DNA of 64,000 bases from Maribacter polysiphoniae (GTDB lineage: Bacteria; Bacteroidota; Bacteroidia; Flavobacteriales; Flavobacteriaceae): assembly GCF_003148665.1 (NCBI RefSeq), contig NZ_QGGQ01000006.1, positions 222,899-286,898 of the forward strand, given 5' to 3'. A model generated the notes under the pieces. It was given only the letters and a program-made list of their open reading frames with translations, was not told the origin of the DNA and searched no databases. Below, in pieces: positions 7,954 to 18,670 of the stretch (position 1 is its first letter; each line of letters opens with the position of its first letter). Position numbers and translations under genes: made by a program.

Positions 7954-10900
7954 ATGAAATCCTTGCAGTATATTCTCCTTGCCTTGTTTGTCATACCCCT
8001 TTCATTACAATCACAAAAACGAAAAAAGAATTCAACGCCTCCAGCCATTACTGTACAGGATTCTATGTTCCATGGACTCAAATGGCGTAATATCGGTCCG
8101 TTTCGAGGTGGTAGAAGTGTGGCCTCAACCGGAGTTGTTAAGCAACCAATGACCTATTATATGGGAAGTACCGGCGGTGGGGTCTGGAAAACCGTTGATG
8201 ACGGTATTACCTGGAAGAACGTATCTGACGGATTTTTTAAAACGGGAACGGTTGGTGACATTGCCGTTTCGGAAAGCCATCCGAATATGGTTGTTGTAGG
8301 TATGGGGGAGCATGCCGCCCGTGGGGTTATGACCTCTATGGGTGATGGCATATACAAATCAACCGATTCCGGCAAAACCTGGAAACATATGGGCTTGGAC
8401 CATACGCGACATATCTCCGACGTCATCATCCACCCCACCAACCCGGATATTCTTTTTGTTGCGGCACAAGGTGCCCAATACGGCCCAACTACCGATCGCG
8501 GCGTTTACCGTTCAATGGATGGCGGAACAACCTGGGAAAAGGTTCTATTCATAAATGACATAACGGGAGCCGCTTCCTTATCCCTGGACATGACTAACCC
8601 GTTGATCCTATATGCGGCCATGTGGCAGCACGAACGCTTTCCTTGGACGATAACCTCTGGGGGGAAAGATTCAGGCCTTTACAAGTCAACAGATGGAGGA
8701 AGCACATGGGAAAAAATGAAGGAAGGGCTACCCAAAGCATTCGGTAAAGCCGGAATTTCCGTTTCAAGGACCAATCCTGAACGCGTATTTGCCGTTCTTG
8801 AGGGTGAAGATGACAAAGGGGGCGTTTACTGCTCTGATGATGCCGGTAAAAAATGGACTCAAGTAAACAAGGACCGGATCAATATCGCCCGTTCTTGGTA
8901 TTACATGGAAATTTATGCCGATCCACAGGATGAAAACTTGGTATATGTACTCAATGCCCCAGTAACGAAATCCATCGATGGCGGTAAAAGCTTTAAACCC
9001 TTATCTACACCCCATGGCGATAACCATGACCTTTGGATCAACCCGACCGATAATTCCAAAATGATCAATTCGAACGACGGGGGTGCCAATATTTCGAACA
9101 ATGGTGGTAAGAGTTGGAGTTCACAGCAAAACCAACCTACCGCCCAGTTCTATCGTGTCATTACCGATAATATAGTGCCGTATACTATCTACGGCGGCCA
9201 ACAAGACAATTCAGCCATTGCCATTGCCAGTCGAACCAACGACCAAGGTATCGATTGGAAAGATTGGTACGCTGTCGCCGGTTGTGAAAGTGCCTATTTG
9301 GCCTTTGACCCGGATAACCCCGAAGTGGTTTTTGGAGGATGCTATCAAGGTATTATCGAAAAATGGGTACGGGCCTCACGGGAAGGAAAACCCATTAAGG
9401 AATATCCCGAATTAGCCCTTGGAAATGCCCCAGAAAATTTTAAGTTTCGATATAATTGGAATGCCCCCATCATAAGTTCCCCCCACAATAGAAGCACCAT
9501 TTACCATGCGGGAAATGTCGTTTTCAAATCTATGGATAACGGACACAGCTGGGACATAATAAGTCCAGACCTTACCCGAAACGACAAATCAAAACAAGGT
9601 CCGGGCTCAGGTCCGTACACCAACGAAGCGGCTGGTGGAGAAAATTATAATACCCTTATGTATTTGGTTGAATCACCACATGAAAAAGGAGTGCTCTGGG
9701 CCGGTAGTGATGACGGACTGATACATCTTACTAAAGATGGTGGTCAAAATTGGACCAATGTAACCCCTCCGAATTTAAGGGAGGGAATCGTGAACAGTAT
9801 AGAGGTATCCCCACATGATCCAGCGACGGCTTATGTCGTCGTGATGCGCTACAAACAAATGGACCTAAAACCTTATATTTTTAAGACCTCCGATTACGGT
9901 ACCAATTGGTACAATATAACTAATGGTATAACTGGCGAACACACGTTTGTACGGGTAGTACGGGAAGATAAGCACAAGAAGGGATTGCTTTATGCAGGCA
10001 CGGAAACCGGCTTGTTCATTTCATGGGATGACGGACAAAATTGGCAACCTTTCCAGTTGAATCTACCTATCGTCCCAATCAACGATTTGGTCATTCAGGA
10101 TAATGATTTGATCGCTGCCACAGCGGGTCGTTCTTTTTGGATTCTCGATGACCTTGCTGCTATTCAAAATATGGGTTCCCCAAAAAAACCAATCAGTATT
10201 TACAAACCCAAGGACACCTATTTGATTTTTGGCGGGCATACCGACAAACCCGATTCTGGATTGGGACAAAATCCAAAATCGGGAGTAACCTTCGATTATT
10301 ATTTAGACAAGGATGCCGACAGTTTAGGAATGACATTGGAGGTGTTGCACAAGGGTACCACCATTAGGACCTATACGAACAAAAAACCGAAAGATTTCAA
10401 ATCCTGGCCCGGGGGACCATCCAAACCCGAAACACTTCCCTCCAAAAAAGGATACAACAGGTTTACATGGGATTTTAGAAAGGAAACCCTCCCCGCCGTA
10501 GACAAGGTTTTTGTCTATGGGAGTTATGCTGGGTCACGAGTGGGTCCTGGTACGTACCAGTTGAAATTGACCGTCGACGGATTCACATCCGAGACCGAAG
10601 TTACGGTTTTGAAAAATCCAAAGGTAGAAGGTTCCCTAGCCGACTATGAAGAACTACAAACTGTTTTGGGGCAAATTGAAGGTAGTATAAAAAGCATTCA
10701 CGAATCGGTTACGGCGATGCAATCGGCAAAAGCACAATTGAAAAGTTATGCCAAATTGCTAAGCGACAATGACCAGGCCAAGGAGTTATTGGATAAGGGC
10801 AAGGCACTCATTGAGCGTATTGACACCTGGGAACGGAATCTAATCCAACCCAAGCAGAAAACCTTTCAGGATGTGATCAATTACAACAATCGACTGAATG

Positions 10901-11100
10901 CGGAATTTATGGAGTTAAAAAGTTATGTTGATGTTGCGGAACCTAAAGTGACCAAGGGAGCCAAAGAGCGCCTTAAGGACCTCATGGCCGAATGGAAAAC
11001 CTACGAGTCTGAAAGGAATACCATCGTTAACGATGAAATGGAGGTTTATAATAAATTATATGATGAACTGGGATTACCAGCGATAATCCTGAAAGAATAA
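7954..11100 (+). CDS. Secreted VPS10/sortilin-like Asp-box beta-propeller protein
   Basis: A 1048-residue exported protein with a Sec signal ([20 protein letters not shown]). About eleven Asp-box/BNR motifs of the type S-x-D-x-G-x-x-W occur through residue 700 (for example [36 protein letters not shown]), consistent with two beta-propellers of the sortilin/VPS10-like or xyloglucanase GH74-like fold. The usual GH74 catalytic aspartates cannot be confirmed, so hydrolase activity is unproven. A beta-sandwich region (about 800-900) and a C-terminal helical coiled-coil tail follow. It heads a three-gene run with the PH-like and pentapeptide genes. Such proteins are common but uncharacterised in Flavobacteriaceae. 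Confidence 0.85.
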   Translation: MKSLQYILLALFVIPLSLQSQKRKKNSTPPAITVQDSMFHGLKWRNIGPFRGGRSVASTGVVKQPMTYYMGSTGGGVWKTVDDGITWKNVSDGFFKTGTVGDIAVSESHPNMVVVGMGEHAARGVMTSMGDGIYKSTDSGKTWKHMGLDHTRHISDVIIHPTNPDILFVAAQGAQYGPTTDRGVYRSMDGGTTWEKVLFINDITGAASLSLDMTNPLILYAAMWQHERFPWTITSGGKDSGLYKSTDGGSTWEKMKEGLPKAFGKAGISVSRTNPERVFAVLEGEDDKGGVYCSDDAGKKWTQVNKDRINIARSWYYMEIYADPQDENLVYVLNAPVTKSIDGGKSFKPLSTPHGDNHDLWINPTDNSKMINSNDGGANISNNGGKSWSSQQNQPTAQFYRVITDNIVPYTIYGGQQDNSAIAIASRTNDQGIDWKDWYAVAGCESAYLAFDPDNPEVVFGGCYQGIIEKWVRASREGKPIKEYPELALGNAPENFKFRYNWNAPIISSPHNRSTIYHAGNVVFKSMDNGHSWDIISPDLTRNDKSKQGPGSGPYTNEAAGGENYNTLMYLVESPHEKGVLWAGSDDGLIHLTKDGGQNWTNVTPPNLREGIVNSIEVSPHDPATAYVVVMRYKQMDLKPYIFKTSDYGTNWYNITNGITGEHTFVRVVREDKHKKGLLYAGTETGLFISWDDGQNWQPFQLNLPIVPINDLVIQDNDLIAATAGRSFWILDDLAAIQNMGSPKKPISIYKPKDTYLIFGGHTDKPDSGLGQNPKSGVTFDYYLDKDADSLGMTLEVLHKGTTIRTYTNKKPKDFKSWPGGPSKPETLPSKKGYNRFTWDFRKETLPAVDKVFVYGSYAGSRVGPGTYQLKLTVDGFTSETEVTVLKNPKVEGSLADYEELQTVLGQIEGSIKSIHESVTAMQSAKAQLKSYAKLLSDNDQAKELLDKGKALIERIDTWERNLIQPKQKTFQDVINYNNRLNAEFMELKSYVDVAEPKVTKGAKERLKDLMAEWKTYESERNTIVNDEMEVYNKLYDELGLPAIILKE

Positions 11101-11112
11101 AACAGACTACCG

Positions 11113-11535
11113 ATGAAAATTTACAAATCAAAAATAGGGATAGGCCTAGTGCTCTTTATTGTTTTTGTTTTTGGTATAAGTTCCTATACCCTGGTTATCG
11201 AAAAAAGTTGGGGCGGACTATCATTCATGGCCCTTACCGCTGCCTTTATCGCCTACCTTTTCCATCAGACCTATTACACCATTGACGGAAACATTCTGAA
11301 GGTGAAATCGGGGTTTCTTTTGAACCAATCCTACGAAATAAGCAGGATAACCAAAATCAGTGAAACCCATAATCCGATTAGTGCCCCTGCCGCCTCCTTA
11401 GATCGTTTGGAAATCTCCTTTGACAATGGCACCTCTGTTATTATTTCCCCAAAAGAGAAATATGGATTTATTGATGGACTGGTACAACGGAATCCCAAAA
11501 TAAATGTGCAACTTAGGGCCAAAAACAAAGGATAA
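11113..11535 (+). CDS. Small membrane protein with bacterial PH-like domain
   Basis: 140 residues. Two transmembrane helices occupy residues about 7-27 and 34-52, and then a beta-rich PH-like domain starts at YYTIDGNILKVKSGFL, continues through YEISRITKISE and LEISFDNGTSVIISPKE, and ends with a helix GFIDGLVQRNP. This order is typical of bPH_6-type proteins of unknown function. It starts 12 bp after the propeller gene and ends 3 bp before the pentapeptide gene, so the three are probably cotranscribed. Confidence 0.75.
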   Translation: MKIYKSKIGIGLVLFIVFVFGISSYTLVIEKSWGGLSFMALTAAFIAYLFHQTYYTIDGNILKVKSGFLLNQSYEISRITKISETHNPISAPAASLDRLEISFDNGTSVIISPKEKYGFIDGLVQRNPKINVQLRAKNKG

Positions 11536-11538
11536 TCA

Positions 11539-12114
11539 ATGAACAAACCTTTCATCGCAGACCAAACCTTCAAAGGAAAGGATTATAGGACAGACCGACT
11601 TTCAAAAGGGGAATACGAAAACTGTATATTCGAGAATTGCGATTTTTCCGATGGGTATCTCGACAACCAACATTTTATGGAATGCCAATTCCTGGATTGC
11701 AACCTCAGCAATACGAACCTAGGCCAGACGGTATTGAACGACGTACACTTTACCCGGTGTAAAATGATGGGGGTGAAATTTGAATACTGCAACAATTTCC
11801 TAATGTCCTTTGATTTTTCAAACTGTGTGTTGAATTTCTCATCCTTCTATAAAATGGCATTGGGCGCCATTCAGTTTAACGATTGCAAACTCATTGAAGT
11901 CGATTTTACGGAAACCGACCTATCCGGGGCATCATTGGATGACTGCGATTTGGAAAAGGCTGTTTTTTACGATACCTTTTTAGAGAAAACAGATTTGACC
12001 ACGGCCTATAACTTCAGCATTGACCCTGAAAGAAACCGAATCAAAAAAGCCAAATTCTCAAAAGACAACATCGTCGGTTTATTGACAAAATATAACATCG
12101 TTATCGAAAACTAA
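11539..12114 (+). CDS. Pentapeptide repeat protein (Qnr/McbG-like)
   Basis: 191 residues built from A/C-x-L/F-x-x pentapeptides (CIFENCDFSD, CNLSNTNLGQ, TDLSGASLDDCDLEKAVF), forming a right-handed quadrilateral beta-helix. The end PERNRIKKAKFS and GLLTKYNIVIE resembles the tail of Qnr/McbG proteins that protect DNA gyrase by mimicking DNA. A quinolone-protection role is only possible. No signal peptide, so cytoplasmic. The ATG lies 3 bp after the upstream stop, indicating translational coupling. Confidence 0.85.
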   Translation: MNKPFIADQTFKGKDYRTDRLSKGEYENCIFENCDFSDGYLDNQHFMECQFLDCNLSNTNLGQTVLNDVHFTRCKMMGVKFEYCNNFLMSFDFSNCVLNFSSFYKMALGAIQFNDCKLIEVDFTETDLSGASLDDCDLEKAVFYDTFLEKTDLTTAYNFSIDPERNRIKKAKFSKDNIVGLLTKYNIVIEN

Positions 12115-12173
12115 ACCCCTATTCGTTTGTAATCGGATAATTTGTATCTTGTTGGCATCAAGAACATTATTCA

Positions 12174-12668
12174 ATGAAACCGATCTTTATTCTTGCTTTA
12201 TGCTTTTCAGTGAGCTCCTTTTCCCAGCACACCGTTTCCTTTACCGAAACTAGTGTCCCTCCCAAAGCCACATTAGACAACGTCGCCTGGATTGCGGGCC
12301 ATTGGAAAGGCGAGGCCTTTGGTGGTATCGCCGAAGAAATATGGAGTCCGCCCTTGGGCGATTCCATGATGTTTGTCTTTAAACTGATAACCGACGGTAA
12401 GGTACAATTCTATGAAGTGGGCCATATTCAAGAACGCGATGGAACCTTGATTTTGCAATTGAAGCATTTTCATGGTTCACTGAAAGGTTGGGAAGAAAAA
12501 GATGATACCGTCGATTTCAAATTAGTGAAAATGGAAGACCACACCATCTACTTCGATGATTTTACCATAGAGCGGATCAGCGAAAACGAAATAAACATGT
12601 ATGTGATCGTCGACAATGACCAAGGTGCTTCCGAAGAAGTTAAATTCAATTACAAAAGGGAAAAATAA
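12174..12668 (+). CDS. Exported DUF6265-like protein
   Basis: 164 residues with Sec signal MKPIFILALCFSVSSFSQ. The mature part begins with LDNVAWIAGHWKGEAFGGIAEEIWSPPLGDSMM, the pattern of DUF6265 proteins (a lipocalin-like small beta-barrel of unknown function). The remaining strands carry TLILQLKHFHGSLKGWE. Its stop is 1 bp before the zinc-ribbon gene at 12670, so the two are coupled, although their products act in different compartments. Confidence 0.75.
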   Translation: MKPIFILALCFSVSSFSQHTVSFTETSVPPKATLDNVAWIAGHWKGEAFGGIAEEIWSPPLGDSMMFVFKLITDGKVQFYEVGHIQERDGTLILQLKHFHGSLKGWEEKDDTVDFKLVKMEDHTIYFDDFTIERISENEINMYVIVDNDQGASEEVKFNYKREK

Positions 12669-12669
12669 G

Positions 12670-13020
12670 ATGCAAAGAAAATGTTTGGAATGTGGCACCG
12701 AAATCAGGGGACGTGTCGACAAGAAATTCTGTTCGGACCATTGCAGAAACGCCTACAACAACAAGGTCAACAAAGACAGTAAGAACCTTATCCGAAATAT
12801 CAACAACCGACTACGAAAGAACTATCGCATTTTGGACAGCTTTCCCCTAAAGGACGGGAAAACAAAGACCACGCGAACCCGATTGATGGATAAAGGTTTC
12901 GATTTTGAATTCATCACCAACCTTTATACCACCAAAAAAGGCACTACCTACTATTTTCTCTATGATTTAGGATACTTACCCTTAGAGAATGATTATTATA
13001 TGATCGTAAAAAGGGAATAG
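12670..13020 (+). CDS. Small zinc-ribbon protein
   Basis: 116 residues starting MQRKCLECGTEIRGRVDKKF. Two cysteine pairs, C-x2-C (CLEC) and C-x3-C (CSDHC), form a typical N-terminal zinc ribbon. A basic helical segment follows (NLIRNINNRLRKNYRIL), then a short C-terminal beta region. The start at 12670 is chosen because the zinc ribbon begins right there; the longer in-frame extension overlaps the DUF6265 gene. Function unknown, with nucleic-acid binding plausible from the basic helix. Confidence 0.75.
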   Translation: MQRKCLECGTEIRGRVDKKFCSDHCRNAYNNKVNKDSKNLIRNINNRLRKNYRILDSFPLKDGKTKTTRTRLMDKGFDFEFITNLYTTKKGTTYYFLYDLGYLPLENDYYMIVKRE

Positions 13021-13021
13021 A

Positions 13022-13486
13022 TCACTTCCAATTATGTCCGCTAAGTTTTAAGGCGGCTATAACAATATCCTTACGGCTTATTTGACCCACGACCAACCCA
13101 TCTTTCATAACAGGTAATCTTCTGCGGTTATGCTTATCAAAAATACATGCTGCATCAAAAATGGAGGTGTCATGTGGAATGGTTTCCACCTCTTTAGACA
13201 TATACTTCTCAACACTCTTATCGAGGATAGGCTGATTAAAATAGCGGCTTTCGGAAATCTGCTTCATACAATCCGCTTCTGAGATGATCCCGACCAAAAA
13301 CCCATTATCATCCAATACAGGACCCCCTGAGATATGATACTTGGCAAATTGCTCCATAACCTCCAAAATGGACTGATCAGGGGCAAAGGTCACCAACTTG
13401 GTGGTCATGTAATCGGAGACCAAAATAGGTGCGTCAAACTCTTTCTTAGATGCTTTTCTGATTCCTTGAAAACTTTTGATAGCCAT
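13022..13486 (-). CDS. CBS-domain pair protein
   Basis: 154 residues with two CBS motifs: VSDYMTTKLVTFAPDQSILEVM...HISGGPVLDDNGFLVGIISE (first) and VEKYMSKEVETIPHDTSIFDAA...RRLPVMKDGLVVGQISRKDI (second). CBS pairs bind adenosine nucleotides and act as energy sensors. No effector domain is attached. Start at 13486 (MAIKSFQGIRK) is used; the extension to 13594 is hydrophobic and lies in the divergent promoter region. Convergent with the zinc-ribbon gene, divergent from the M28 peptidase. Confidence 0.85.
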   Translation of the reverse strand: MAIKSFQGIRKASKKEFDAPILVSDYMTTKLVTFAPDQSILEVMEQFAKYHISGGPVLDDNGFLVGIISEADCMKQISESRYFNQPILDKSVEKYMSKEVETIPHDTSIFDAACIFDKHNRRRLPVMKDGLVVGQISRKDIVIAALKLSGHNWK

Positions 13487-13603
13487 ACTTTTATCTTTTA
13501 GGTTGATTACTAAAGATAGAAAAAATAATCCAATACCATAAAATGGGCGGTATACTACCAGATCATTCGATAATTTTATACTTTTAGGGTACACGTATGC
13601 GTC

Positions 13604-15889
13604 ATGAAACCATTATCAAAAATTACCTCGCTCTTACTCATTCTTCTTGCTGTTTATTGGAGTTTTAAAGCGGCAATGCCTTCTTATACGGAAGACATCA
13701 ATACCACAAAAATTGCTTTTTCAACGGACAGGGCCCTGACCCATGTGAAAAACATTTCCCAAAAGCCGCATGGCGTAGGGTTCCCAGCCCACACCGAAGT
13801 ACGAAATTACATTGTATCCGAACTACAATCCCTAGGTTTGGAAACCCTGACCCAAGAGGGATATACTGCCGGTGATTGGGGAAATTTGAGTAAGGCAACC
13901 AATATTCTCGCCCGGATCAAGGGGTCGGAAGAAGGCAAGGCCTTACTATTGCTATCCCATTACGACAGCAGTCCGCATTCCTCATTGGGGGCCAGTGATG
14001 ACGGCAGTGGGGTTGCTACGATCCTAGAAGGCGTGCGCGCTTTTCTAGCGGAGGGAAAACAACCTAAAAACGACATCATAATCCTGATTACCGATGCTGA
14101 GGAATTGGGACTTAACGGTGCGGATTTGTTCGTCAACAAGCACCCTTGGGCAAAAGACGTAGGCCTAGTCTTGAATTTTGAGGCCCGGGGAAGTGGTGGC
14201 CCCAGTTATATGTTGGTGGAAACAAATCGAGGTAATGGAAAACTTATCCAGGAATTCATTGCGGCCAATCCCAAGTATCCCGTAGCCAATTCCTTGGTGT
14301 ACAGTATTTACAAAATGCTTCCCAACGATACCGATCTAACCATTTTTAGGGAAGATGGGGATATTGATGGTTTTAACTTTGCCTTTATCGATGATCTCTA
14401 CGACTATCATACGGTACGTGACAATTATGATCGATTGGACCGAAATTCCCTAGCCCATCAAGGCAGTTATTTAATGCCTTTGTTAACCTACTTTTCAGAT
14501 GCCGGGTTGGACAATCTAAAAAGCCTGGATGATTTTGTCTACTTTAACGTTCCCTTCTTTAAGCTAGTCTCCTATCCTTTCGAATGGATATGGCCCATGT
14601 TCGCTTTGGCAGCCCTCTTTTTCGTGATCCTTTTGGTCATCGGTTTTCGAAAAAAAACTATCCAGACCAAACAAGTACTAAAAGGGTTCTTGCCCCTACT
14701 ACTGTCATTGGCCATTAATGGGATTGTCGGTTTTTATGGCTGGAGCGTCCTTACATGGTTATACCCCGGATATACCGATATATTGCAAGACTTTACGTAT
14801 AACGGCCACACCTATATTGCCGCCTTTGTCCTATTTTCAATAGCCACTTGTTTTTGGTCATACCATAAATTCAAATCGATTGAAACGCCAAATCTCTTGG
14901 TAGCGCCCATATTCCTTTGGACTCTGATATGTGGATTGGCTACGGCCTATTTACCGGGGGCCAGCTTTTTCGTTATTCCCTTATATGCGCTTTTGGTTTC
15001 GTTCATGGTAATCATCAACCAAAAAGAACCAAATGCTTATTTGATATTGATCTTGGCATTGCCCGCCCTTTGGATCTATCCCCCTTTCATTAAAATGTTC
15101 CCTATTGGTTTGGGATTGAAAATGATGGTAGCCACTACCCTTTTGACTTCCTTGACCTTTTATTTACTTCTTCCCCTATTTGGATTTTATAAGGGTAAGA
15201 ACCGATTGGCCATGATTGGGTTTTTACTTTTTATCGGATTTATGGTTTCTGCCCATTTCAATTCGGATTTTACCAAGGAAAATGCAAAACCGACCAGTCT
15301 GCTATATGTTCTGGATGCCGATACCAATAAAGCACAATGGGCGACCTATGATAACGTTGTTTCCGATTGGACGTCACAATATATAGGTGATACCAAAAAA
15401 AATCCTGAAAAACTATCGGACAACACCATAAGTAGTAAGTACTCCACGGCATTTACGCATGTGGTCGATGCCCCATTGAAGGAAATCACCCCGCCTAAAA
15501 TCGATATCACCCTTGATACGATTATTGGAAACGACCGAATGATAACGATTTGCATAACCCCCCAACGCGATGTTAACCGTCTGGAAGTGTTTACCAATGC
15601 CGTTGAAATCAAAAATGCCGTTGTCAATTCCATCCCTTTGTCGGAGTTTTATTTGGCCCAAAGGAAGCAAGGCCGATTGGTTACACATTATATCAGCAAT
15701 AATGCCTATACCGAACTTCAACTTACCTTGCCCAAGGAGGCCAAACCCAAGTTGACGATTTATGAAGCCTCCAACGATCTGTTGACCAATGAACTATTCA
15801 CCATTCCCGAACGACCCGAAAACAATATACCCATGCCTTTTGTATTGAATGATGCCATTCTCATAACCAAAACCATCCCTCTTGAATAA
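13604..15889 (+). CDS. M28 family zinc peptidase with multi-pass membrane domain
   Basis: 761 residues. An N-terminal membrane anchor (residues about 5-22) precedes an extracytoplasmic M28 peptidase domain with ligand motifs LLLSHYDSS (His119), GASDDGSG (Asp132), TDAEELG (catalytic Glu166 and ligand Glu167), NFEARG and YHTVRDNYD. From residue 320 there are about eight hydrophobic helices, then a C-terminal beta domain (about 570-760). This ER aminopeptidase-like (Fxna/ERMP1-like) layout is seen in many Bacteroidota. It likely trims peptides in the periplasm; substrate unknown. Its last 8 bp overlap the next gene. Confidence 0.88.
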   Translation: MKPLSKITSLLLILLAVYWSFKAAMPSYTEDINTTKIAFSTDRALTHVKNISQKPHGVGFPAHTEVRNYIVSELQSLGLETLTQEGYTAGDWGNLSKATNILARIKGSEEGKALLLLSHYDSSPHSSLGASDDGSGVATILEGVRAFLAEGKQPKNDIIILITDAEELGLNGADLFVNKHPWAKDVGLVLNFEARGSGGPSYMLVETNRGNGKLIQEFIAANPKYPVANSLVYSIYKMLPNDTDLTIFREDGDIDGFNFAFIDDLYDYHTVRDNYDRLDRNSLAHQGSYLMPLLTYFSDAGLDNLKSLDDFVYFNVPFFKLVSYPFEWIWPMFALAALFFVILLVIGFRKKTIQTKQVLKGFLPLLLSLAINGIVGFYGWSVLTWLYPGYTDILQDFTYNGHTYIAAFVLFSIATCFWSYHKFKSIETPNLLVAPIFLWTLICGLATAYLPGASFFVIPLYALLVSFMVIINQKEPNAYLILILALPALWIYPPFIKMFPIGLGLKMMVATTLLTSLTFYLLLPLFGFYKGKNRLAMIGFLLFIGFMVSAHFNSDFTKENAKPTSLLYVLDADTNKAQWATYDNVVSDWTSQYIGDTKKNPEKLSDNTISSKYSTAFTHVVDAPLKEITPPKIDITLDTIIGNDRMITICITPQRDVNRLEVFTNAVEIKNAVVNSIPLSEFYLAQRKQGRLVTHYISNNAYTELQLTLPKEAKPKLTIYEASNDLLTNELFTIPERPENNIPMPFVLNDAILITKTIPLE

Positions 15890-16691
15890 GAACATCGCGA
15901 TCATGGGTTGTGGTTGGCTAGGGTATTCCTTGGCCAAATCCCTTATACAGGAGGGTTTTACGGTCTTTGGGACCACAACCTCGGAGGACAAAATGCCAAT
16001 ACTTCAAACTGTTGGCATCACACCTTATAGGATTTCAATATCGGAGAAAGGAATTACAGGCCCCATAACAACGCTATTGGGAAATGCGGAAACCCTTATC
16101 ATCAATATCCCGCCGAAACTACGTGGATCCAATCCTGAGAATTACATCAAGAAAATGGAACACCTCTGTGGGGCTTTGAAAAAATCCAAGGTTAAGAAAG
16201 TCGTGTTTGTAAGCAGCACCTCGGTCTATGGCGATGATCAAGGCGTAATCAACGATGACATCCTACCCAAGCCAACCACCGCATCAGGAAAACAGTTGCT
16301 AGCTTCGGAAAAACTGTTTTCGGCCCTTCCAAATATAGAAACGACCATTATCCGATTTGGGGGATTGATCGGTAAGGACAGACATCCTGTTACCATGCTA
16401 TCGGGTAAAACCGGATTACGGAATGGGAACCATCCTGTGAATTTGATCCATTTGGAGGATTGCATAGGCATCATCAAATCGATTTTAAAAAAGCAATGGT
16501 GGGGTGAAATTTTCAATGCAGCCTTCCCCCTACATCCTTCTAAAAAGGAATACTACCAACAAATAGCCAAGCAAAAAGGATTGATTCCTCCAGAATATGA
16601 CGAAAACCCAAGTTTGTCAGGTAAAATTATCGACCCAAGTAGGCTTATTCTTGTTAAAAAGTATCTTTTTCTTACCTCAATTTATATTTAA
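15882..16691 (+). CDS. NAD(P)-dependent epimerase/dehydratase (SDR) with TTG start
   Basis: 269 residues with a Rossmann N-terminus IAIMGCGWLGYSLAKSLI (G-x-G-x-x-G), a VFVSSTSVYGD segment, and IIRFGGLIG. It resembles YeeZ-like atypical SDRs. The classical YxxxK pair is replaced around SGKQLLASEKLF. The TTG at 15882 is chosen because the first ATG (15903) would remove the first beta strand. This start overlaps the stop of the M28 gene by 8 bp, so translation is probably coupled. Substrate unknown. Confidence 0.78.
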   Translation: MNKNIAIMGCGWLGYSLAKSLIQEGFTVFGTTTSEDKMPILQTVGITPYRISISEKGITGPITTLLGNAETLIINIPPKLRGSNPENYIKKMEHLCGALKKSKVKKVVFVSSTSVYGDDQGVINDDILPKPTTASGKQLLASEKLFSALPNIETTIIRFGGLIGKDRHPVTMLSGKTGLRNGNHPVNLIHLEDCIGIIKSILKKQWWGEIFNAAFPLHPSKKEYYQQIAKQKGLIPPEYDENPSLSGKIIDPSRLILVKKYLFLTSIYI

Positions 16692-16812
16692 TTCACCACA
16701 TAAATTTCGATTTTCACAACAAATAAGCCCTGTTTGTGTTAATTAAACCATTGTTATTAAAGGTCTTATCGATGAAATGCATAATTTTAAGTAAACTAAA
16801 AAATCGATTGAC

Positions 16813-17187
16813 ATGGAAAATTCAGCATTACGATTTAGAATTGAAAAGGAGATTGAAAAATTAATTTCCGAAAGTTGCGCAAATCCCCAATCAACCGAAA
16901 AATTTGAAACCTTACATGTTGCTATCTTGAAGAAGTATTACAATGCAGCGGATGTATCTATTGATTATCACAGAAAAAGGGTAGCCATGGATATCGTAAT
17001 GGACGACAAAAACTACGACCCGACCAAGGTCAATACGTACATTCCTTTATTACACGCCAATCTTTTATTTAAAAACCTAAAGGATTTTTTAAAGTCATGC
17101 ATTGAAATGGATACCAAAAATTTGGGATTTTATGCCGGACTCATACGTAGGTTCGCCAAAAAAGAAGTCAAATTAACCATAGTATGA
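16813..17187 (+). CDS. Conserved hypothetical protein
   Basis: 124 residues, no signal or membrane segment, and I do not recognise a family. The N-terminal half is predicted helical (ALRFRIEKEIEKLI), the middle has short strands (ADVSIDYHRKRVAMDIVMDD), and the end is a basic helix (FYAGLIRRFAKKEVKL). Codon use and length are normal, and strong hairpins follow the stop, so it is probably a real monocistronic gene. Confidence 0.65.
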   Translation: MENSALRFRIEKEIEKLISESCANPQSTEKFETLHVAILKKYYNAADVSIDYHRKRVAMDIVMDDKNYDPTKVNTYIPLLHANLLFKNLKDFLKSCIEMDTKNLGFYAGLIRRFAKKEVKLTIV

Positions 17188-17233
17188 TATTTTATCATAC
17201 CAAAAAAATCAGCGCCGCCTTGGCGCTTTTTTT
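17182..17233 (+). terminator. Double hairpin terminator
   Basis: GTATGAT/ATCATAC (17182-17200) is followed by AGCGCC (17211-17216) and GGCGCT (17222-17227) with a run of seven T. The second hairpin is a canonical intrinsic terminator for the gene ending at 17187. Confidence 0.85.
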
Positions 17234-17318
17234 ATGTTTATTTAATACTTTCGTTAACAGCATAATAAATATAATTTTAATAGCTTAGCGCACGAAAAAT
17301 CAAGAAAACAAGAGATAT

Positions 17319-18017
17319 ATGAAAAAGGTTGTCTTCGTGGTCCTATTTGCCTCCAGCTTTATGGTAAATGCACAATCAAACGCCGAATTATTAAAACATT
17401 ACGAAGCCTTTTATAAGGAAATGAGAATGCAGGCCGATGTGAACGGTATGACCAATGCCTTAACGCATCTTAATGTACTTGCCCCTTCCAAAGCACGAAA
17501 AGACACGCTGGCCTACATCTATGCGAACAACAATCAGCATATGCAGGCATTGAATACCATAGGAATAGAAAAAAACGAGTCGGATTCGGACCTGGCCGTA
17601 CAGGTGAAGGCCATTTCATTAAAAGCCATCAACCAGCCCAAAAGGGCCTTGGAACAATTGGAAATCCTGAACAAACGTACCCCAAATGTCTATTTGGCGT
17701 ATGAACTCGCCGATTTAAAAATACAGACCGGTGATAATCTTGGGGCCATTACCAATATTGATTATGGGATTGCCAATGCCAAGGACGATATGAAATATGC
17801 TTTTTATGAAAGACAGCAACCTTACGAAGCGTCATTGAAGGCGGCATTTATGCATTTAAAGGCCCTTACCATCTACAATCAGGATAAAACCAAGATCGAT
17901 GAGGCAATCGCCATGATCGATAAGGCTTTGACCATAGACCCTAACTTTAATTTAGCCAGCCTAAGCAAGCAGGCTTTGGAATCCAGAAAAGCAGAACCTG
18001 CCGAGGATAAAAAATAA
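17319..18017 (+). CDS. Exported TPR-like protein
   Basis: 232 residues with Sec signal ending MVNAQ. The mature chain is all helical with TPR-like repeats (YLAYELADLKIQTGDNLGAI; IDEAIAMIDKALTIDPNFNLA), a fold used for protein-protein contacts. It is probably a periplasmic adaptor. Separated from neighbours by the upstream terminator and a convergent lipoprotein gene. Confidence 0.7.
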   Translation: MKKVVFVVLFASSFMVNAQSNAELLKHYEAFYKEMRMQADVNGMTNALTHLNVLAPSKARKDTLAYIYANNNQHMQALNTIGIEKNESDSDLAVQVKAISLKAINQPKRALEQLEILNKRTPNVYLAYELADLKIQTGDNLGAITNIDYGIANAKDDMKYAFYERQQPYEASLKAAFMHLKALTIYNQDKTKIDEAIAMIDKALTIDPNFNLASLSKQALESRKAEPAEDKK

Positions 18018-18109
18018 TCTTCAATCGGTTCGCCGAACATAAAGATACAGGAAGTCCCGTTTTTTAAACAGGATACGGCAAGGTTATCGTTAACCGGGTA
18101 TACCCATTG

Positions 18110-18607
18110 CTATTCCTGATCCAAAATCAGTTTGGCATCCAAGGTATGGTTCACAACGGCATTGAACTGTTCCCTCATGATATTATAGGATTCGATCATT
18201 TCATGTACCGAGGTCTCGGGGTCCAAAAAATAAACCAGATCACCCTTGACCTTTAGCAAATAGGTCTTAAAAACCTTTTGGCGGCTTTTTATCTGTGGTG
18301 AATCAAATTCTTTGGGATAGGTGGAATCTTCCAGTAATTTTTGCTCATTGATAAGATCATCAATCGTTAGGCTTAAATCTTCCTTATTCGCCGCGTTGTA
18401 TATAGCATCAAAACCAACATCCATGGCCATGTATTCCGGCCATTGCTTTAAGATAGCCTCAGCCTTGGGGTCCACAGCAAGCTTTTTAGGCCATTTATCG
18501 GTAACTATTTCATATCGTGAGGCATCTTCCCCACCCGTTTCATCTTTCTTTTCCTTACAAGAAACGGATACCAAAAACACGACTAGGACAACTAAGAATT
18601 TATGCAT
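18110..18607 (-). CDS. Lipoprotein of unknown function
   Basis: 165 residues from the ATG at 18607. Signal MHKFLVVLVVFLVSVSC gives a lipobox VSVSC, followed by KEKKDETGGED. The mature part is mostly helical (ILKQWPEYMAMDVGFDAIYN; VHEMIESYNIMREQFNAVV). No family recognised. Start at 18607 is preferred to 18622 because it gives a normal signal length. Divergent from the threonine dehydrogenase gene. Confidence 0.65.
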   Translation of the reverse strand: MHKFLVVLVVFLVSVSCKEKKDETGGEDASRYEIVTDKWPKKLAVDPKAEAILKQWPEYMAMDVGFDAIYNAANKEDLSLTIDDLINEQKLLEDSTYPKEFDSPQIKSRQKVFKTYLLKVKGDLVYFLDPETSVHEMIESYNIMREQFNAVVNHTLDAKLILDQE

Positions 18608-18670
18608 AAAGCGAATGTACAAATTTTAATAAAAGCTATATTTACCAAGTATTCATTTAACGCCATTTTA

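Noticed and set aside
11539..12114. Calling the pentapeptide protein a quinolone resistance gene
   Set aside because: Only fold-level and tail resemblance to Qnr; many pentapeptide proteins have other or no known roles.
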